DNA from: Marchantia polymorpha subsp. ruderalis
Lineage: Eukaryota; Streptophyta; Marchantiopsida; Marchantiales; Marchantiaceae
DNA length: 64,000 nucleotides
Assembly: GCA_037833965.1 (NCBI GenBank)
Contig: AP031354.1
Coordinates: forward strand, 27,382,001 to 27,446,000
Direction: 5' to 3'
Both the position numbers and the translations under genes were made by a program. Positions 60,084 to 64,000 of the stretch are shown here, in pieces. Under the pieces are notes generated by a model. That model saw only the letters and a program-made list of their open reading frames with translations, ran no database searches and was not told the origin of the DNA. Position 1 is the stretch's first letter, and each line of letters begins with the position of its first letter.

Positions 60084-61330
60084 GGTCGGCTCTTGCTCGT
60101 GAAGAACGTCTCACTTGATGGCCGCGCCGGCTGTACGCTGGAACGGTCTTCGCTCTCACGCGCGGCTTCACGCTCCGCCGTCGTCGATTAAACTCTCACG
60201 CTCGAATTGGCGGATTTGAACTCCGCGAGCGTATTACCCCGCGGACATGGGGGCGTAGCGCCGAAGGCGAGTTTTCCGCCTTGCGCGGTACACTTGTTCG
60301 TACCGCCCCTCGGCCAATCCCCCTCTGCCTTGACGCGTGTGTCCGCATGTCGGACAAAAGTTCAACTCCTGCCTGTGCGCAGGCAGGAGCCTCGGCGGAT
60401 TCTCCGCCGGCGCGGAACTTGAACATCCTCCTGTGCACAGGCGTTCGCCTGTGCGCAGGCGAATTCCGTGCGCGGCGCTGCGCTGGCGCGGAAGGCGTTG
60501 ACCGTGGTCAGCCGTCTCCGTCCAGTCTGTCCGTTCCTTGTCTCTTCGTCGGCGCTTCCGCCGCCGCAACTCCGTCCGTCCAAGAGCGCATCCACCCGTC
60601 CCGTCCGCATGGTCCGTACCGATTTGATTACTCTGGCGGCTCTTCCGCCGTACGCGGCGCTGCGCTGGCGCGGAAGGCGCCGTACACTTTCTACCTCACA
60701 AGGCGCATTTCTAGGGCCCAAGGCGGATTTTCCGCCGACGCCGAAGCGCCTGTGCACAGGCGAGCGCCTGTGCGTAGGCGGTCTTCGCGCCTTCCCTAAC
60801 CCTACTTCGCCTGTGCACAGGCGAACGCCTTCGTCCGCGCATAGGACAAAACTTGATTCCCCCTTCCGCGTAGGCGGAATTCGCGCCGGTGGCGAACTCT
60901 TTCCGCCGTAGGCGACCGCCTCCGTTTCTTCCAATAGTGATAGCTCCCTAAGTCCTCATCCGTTCCTAGCGTTCTTGGACTCGTTGGAATCAGTGCGTCG
61001 AGCTCTTTCCAACGGGACCCTAACTTGGTCAAGGCGCCTGAGGGTTGACCTAATTATGGAGGGTTTCCCTACAGCCGCGGACGCAACCTCCGAAGGCGGG
61101 TTTTGCGCCTTGCGTCGTAGGGGTCCTAACTGCAGAGCTCGCAGGGAGGGTGGTGCCTGTCCTTACTGCTGCACCCCAAATCCCAGATTCTACAAGATCC
61201 CTCGAGAATCCCCGCGATCTTCCGGATTCACTCTGTTTTGATGTACCGAAGGCTATTTACAATGCTGCCAGGGTACAGTTTTCCAAAAATGTTTTAATTT
61301 CCTCAAAATTGCCAAAAGTGGGGTACCACA

Positions 61331-61335
61331 ATATC
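61331..61335. repeat. Target-site duplication of solo LTR E, right copy (ATATC)
   Basis: Matches 55960-55964. Non-repeat host DNA continues to the right edge. Confidence 0.93.
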
Positions 61336-62750
61336 ATTGCACATTGATGCTAAAATCTCCTCGTGTAAAGTATGACTTCTATAAATATATATTAAAAAAA
61401 CGTACCAAGTAGATTGTCGAATTCAAGACAAAGTCATCTGTTCTTCCCTGGCTTGAGGAGAAACTCTCAAAATTTTGTTATACATATATGTATGTCATCA
61501 AGAATCAAAATGATTTTGTGGACTACAGATAAAATGAAGAAATGCTCTTAAGTATTACAATGTGAAAAGTTACAGTCCGGGCTAAACTTCGCTGAAGTGC
61601 AGCAAGAGCCTTAGATCCATAAGATATACACAACGAAGATCTGGCACTCCATGTGAAGTAATTGGCTTCTTGGGGCAAGACATTGATCCTGCTTTGATGA
61701 CAGAACTCCACTAGATAGCACAGTAAATCAAGTTTCATTGTTAAACATAAGCCCAGAACGCGTTGCAATGATGGATATGATACCTTCTTTGCTTAATCAC
61801 AAGTAAACACCCAGGTCATTGGAGTTCAGCCGAAAGCAAATATAAAACTTGAGGGTTGCCGCGGCTATATAACTAATGGGGACAAGTTCGGCTCTCGGCT
61901 CTCGGCTCTTTCGTGATCCCTACCGAGTGCTGGTCGATTCTCATCCTCCGCTAGTAATGGCTTGGAAAGGAAACAGAATAGAAAGTACAAGCTTTTATCT
62001 ATACATCTCGTGAACAATATACTGTAACCGAGAATCCACATGCTAAAATTGAACATCATCAAGGGAGTGAAAGATGGAATCTATAATAAGGATGATAATC
62101 ATGAAACAGCTTTCGCTAATATGCGTCTGGATTCCCCAAAATATTCCAGTCAACGCATTCCAGTCCTTCACAAAGTTACCACCTCTCGACAGGATGAGAT
62201 GAGGGAGCCATCTTTTTCGCGCAGGAGCCCGTTGACAGGCAAACCACGCCGTACTTCTCTGTCGAGAACACACATGTTGTAGTTCCTAATATGAGCCAAG
62301 GCTAGAGCCGGCGCAGTCTCATGGGCGTGTGAGACTCAGATAATAATATTGCGAAGAATCTACAAACAAGCTGCATCAGCCGTTCGTTTAGGAATTGTTA
62401 CGACAGCCTTATGCCCGGGGTCGTAGAGCTTTTCTTCGGCCGCCAAAGGTTCCGGTGGGGAGCTCGTGGGAAATTTACATTCCGCTCTCAATCGTTTACT
62501 TGCGTCTCTAAGGAGTGAGTGGAGGACGGAAGAAAAGAGCCCATTTTGAGGATATAGCCTCCTCGGATCCGCCCTTGCTGAAACTGCACAAGTCGGAATT
62601 GCAGCTCGTCCGCCTGCCCGATGCCCAATAGTCGAAAGCCCGGGTGCGTGAGGAAGAGCAGGAGAGAGAATAAATCAACAGTGGGGAGAATAATCCGGAA
62701 ATATGCGGCAGAAATAGCGAGCGCGCTTGTAAGAAACGCATTTTAAGGTT
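61336..62750. other. Host intergenic region
   Basis: AT-richer DNA unlike the retrotransposon family. I see no recognisable gene: the open frames here are short and unlike known proteins. One small feature is a perfect triple repeat of CGGCTCT at 61888-61908. The right part probably belongs to the upstream control region of the phosphate transporter gene. Confidence 0.6.
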
Positions 62751-62752
62751 CG

Positions 62753-62760
62753 GCATATGC
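62753..62760 (+). promoter_or_regulatory. P1BS-like phosphate-response element
   Basis: GCATATGC fits the GNATATNC site bound by PHR1-type phosphate-starvation regulators in plants and algae. It lies 437 bp upstream of the transporter ATG and about 150 bp upstream of a TATA box. A single match in about 1.9 kb is expected by chance roughly four times in ten, so this is suggestive only. Confidence 0.4.
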
Positions 62761-62907
62761 CGGAAGATGCCGTTTGGATCCAGACGCTGCCCTCTGTCGA
62801 TTCCATGCACGCTGACTTTTGGAATCGGTGTAAGACGTCCACCTTCGGCAATTAATGGCGGCCCGGAGGACGTCAACAGCTGCGGATCCGCGCAGGCATT
62901 ACGTCGC

Positions 62908-62914
62908 TATAAAA
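62908..62914 (+). promoter_or_regulatory. Candidate TATA box of phosphate transporter gene
   Basis: TATAAAA, 283 bp upstream of the start codon, implying a 5' untranslated leader of about 250 nt if no leader intron exists. Confidence 0.45.
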
Positions 62915-63196
62915 CTTATCGGATGCGTCCCCAAATGGCAAGACGCGCACGAGCAACTCTTCTTTCAGGAGTTTCTGTCTTGCGAGAGAGCGTGTGGGCT
63001 TCCACCGGATTCCACCTTCCCTCACAAGCACCTCCTCCTCCCAATCATGTTCTGAATCAATCGATCTCTTGCGCAGCATCAGCCCAGACAAGCGTCCTCG
63101 TACATGTCGTACCTCTAGCGGTACTTGTCGTGTCATTAAGGAGCAGCGACAGCAGCACCAAAGGTCTCAACTGGACTCGATCCGTCTATTATCTTC

Positions 63197-64000
63197 ATGG
63201 CTGTCCTCGAGGAGTATCTGTGGCTCGTTGTCGTCGGGGCCCTGGTGGCCTTCGGGTTCGGATACGGAACTGGTGAGTCCTCGTGTCCAACAAGCTTGTC
63301 TGGTGCAGCTGGTAACTCCTGGAGTCAATGAGCTGTAGTGCTCCCGATTTGAAATCAGATTCCTGCCATGCATTCGTCCCCATACCGCAGTTTCCGTCCG
63401 AACTGAATTCGTTGAAAAATCTCGCCACTGTCGCAGTGCGATGGCTGTTGATAATCCCCTCGTGTGCCTTTCTGTTCTGAATCCAGGTGCGAACGATGTG
63501 GCTAATGCTTTCGGAACATCCGTCGGGAGCAAAACCCTCACTCTGAGGCAGGCGGTCATTGTAAGTAGAGCATGCTGTCCCCCACCTTCCATCCAGTCCA
63601 GCGATCCGAGCTGATGCAAAGTCGCGATAGCCTGGAATTTTGCCTAGACTGAGAAAGCTAGTGATACATGCAGGAAGAACATCGTCTCTCCTAGATTCGA
63701 ACATAAGTACACATTCTCGCACTGAAGGATATGGTAGATGAGACTAATATGCTGCTAAATAGTGGACTGTCTGAGCTCGCCAAACTGACGATCCATCAAC
63801 TGACTCGCAGATTGCATCTATATTCGAGTTTGCTGGAGCCCTTCTTCTGGGAAGAGTGTCGACGAATACCATCGCGTCCGGTATAGCGGACATCAACTCC
63901 TTCACTCGTGACCCGGAGGTTTATGCTTATGGCATGGTCTGCGCCTTGGGAGTTGGTACAATCTGGCTTCTTATTACTTCCTACTTGGGACTGAACGTGT
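63197..64000 (+). CDS. PiT/PHO4-family phosphate transporter, N-terminal exons (cut by window edge)
   Basis: Membrane carrier of the PiT (SLC20/Pho89) type, which moves inorganic phosphate with Na+ or H+. Exon 1 is 63197-63272, exon 2 63487-63560, exon 3 63811 to the edge. Introns of 214 and 250 bp have GTGAGT..CAG and GTAAGT..CAG ends. Spliced, it begins [19 protein letters not shown] and continues through the family signature [20 protein letters not shown], then [20 protein letters not shown]; about 113 residues are visible. Three hydrophobic segments fit membrane helices (about residues 7-23, 48-64 and 91-110). The usual family length is about 450-650 residues, so most of the protein lies beyond the window. 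The start is chosen because the first helix begins right after it and the frame is closed upstream in exon 1. Family assignment is firm; the cotransported ion is not determined. Confidence 0.9.

Larger units (their letters stand above)
55965..61330 (-). mobile_element. E: solo LTR (5,366 bp) retaining an intact gene
   Basis: A full-length LTR with TG..CA ends (minus-strand start at 61330, end at 55965), bounded by ATATC at 55960-55964 and 61331-61335. There is no primer-binding site, gag or pol beside it. The perfect target duplication shows that a complete element inserted and later lost its internal region and one LTR by LTR-LTR recombination. It is more diverged from A than D is in places, has a short interrupted AC run (about 56162-56178) and keeps its TATA box (56933-56939). 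Confidence 0.94.

Noticed and set aside
61523..62876. Short open frames on both strands in the host intergenic part.
   Set aside because: All are under 125 codons, have ordinary composition, no recognisable motif and no sign of splicing.
62767..63276. A 169-codon frame overlapping the start of the phosphate transporter.
   Set aside because: It is out of phase with the recognisable transporter protein, runs through the exon 1 splice donor and has no recognisable similarity.

Overview
The window is eukaryotic nuclear DNA, almost entirely a nest of one large Ty3/gypsy LTR retrotransposon family, with the first exons of an ordinary intron-containing host gene at the right edge. The reverse transcriptase and integrase look like the plant Athila/Tat branch (no chromodomain seen), and the primer-binding site matches the 3' end of plant tRNA-Asp. 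The host gene is a PiT/PHO4-type phosphate transporter, a family found in algae and bryophytes. I infer a streptophyte, perhaps a bryophyte or charophyte alga; the species cannot be told from the sequence.

The family has giant LTRs of about 5.3-5.4 kb and an internal region of only 5,796 bp. The internal region holds gag with three CCHC knuckles and a protease, then a single UAG, then RT-RNase H-integrase in the same frame. The UAG sits in the context UAG CAA UUA, identical to the tobamovirus readthrough signal. Each LTR carries, in its U3 part, an open frame of about 1,035-1,050 codons. It encodes a protein with a basic/globular N-terminus, a long proline-rich low-complexity middle, an acidic patch and a C-terminal coiled coil. 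Because it lies 3' of the polypurine tract and 5' of the LTR TATA box, it would be the last gene on genomic RNA and is duplicated in both LTRs. That position is formally like sag in the mouse mammary tumour virus LTR.

Layout, left to right. (1) Array B, minus strand, 1-35697: two adjacent units sharing an LTR (internal | LTR 2709-8108 | internal 8109-13904 | LTR 13905-18079 + 34475-35697); its left end is outside the window. (2) Element A, plus strand, 18080-34469, inserted in B's right LTR with target duplication AAGAA; it is complete, and both LTR frames, gag and pol are open. (3) LTR C, plus strand, 35698-38694 and 54674-55829: an old, decayed and truncated copy into which B and D inserted. 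(4) Element D, minus strand, 38695-54668, target duplication CACGG; complete except for a 582-bp deletion in its 5' LTR that removes the TATA box. (5) A short host stretch, 55830-55964. (6) E, minus strand, 55965-61330, a solo LTR with target duplication ATATC that still holds an intact 1,035-codon frame. (7) Host DNA from 61336, with a promoter-like region and a phosphate transporter gene starting at 63197.

The insertion order read from the junctions is C first, then B and D into C, then A into B; E is a separate event. Five U3 frames are intact (A twice, D twice, E once) and three are broken (B twice, C once).
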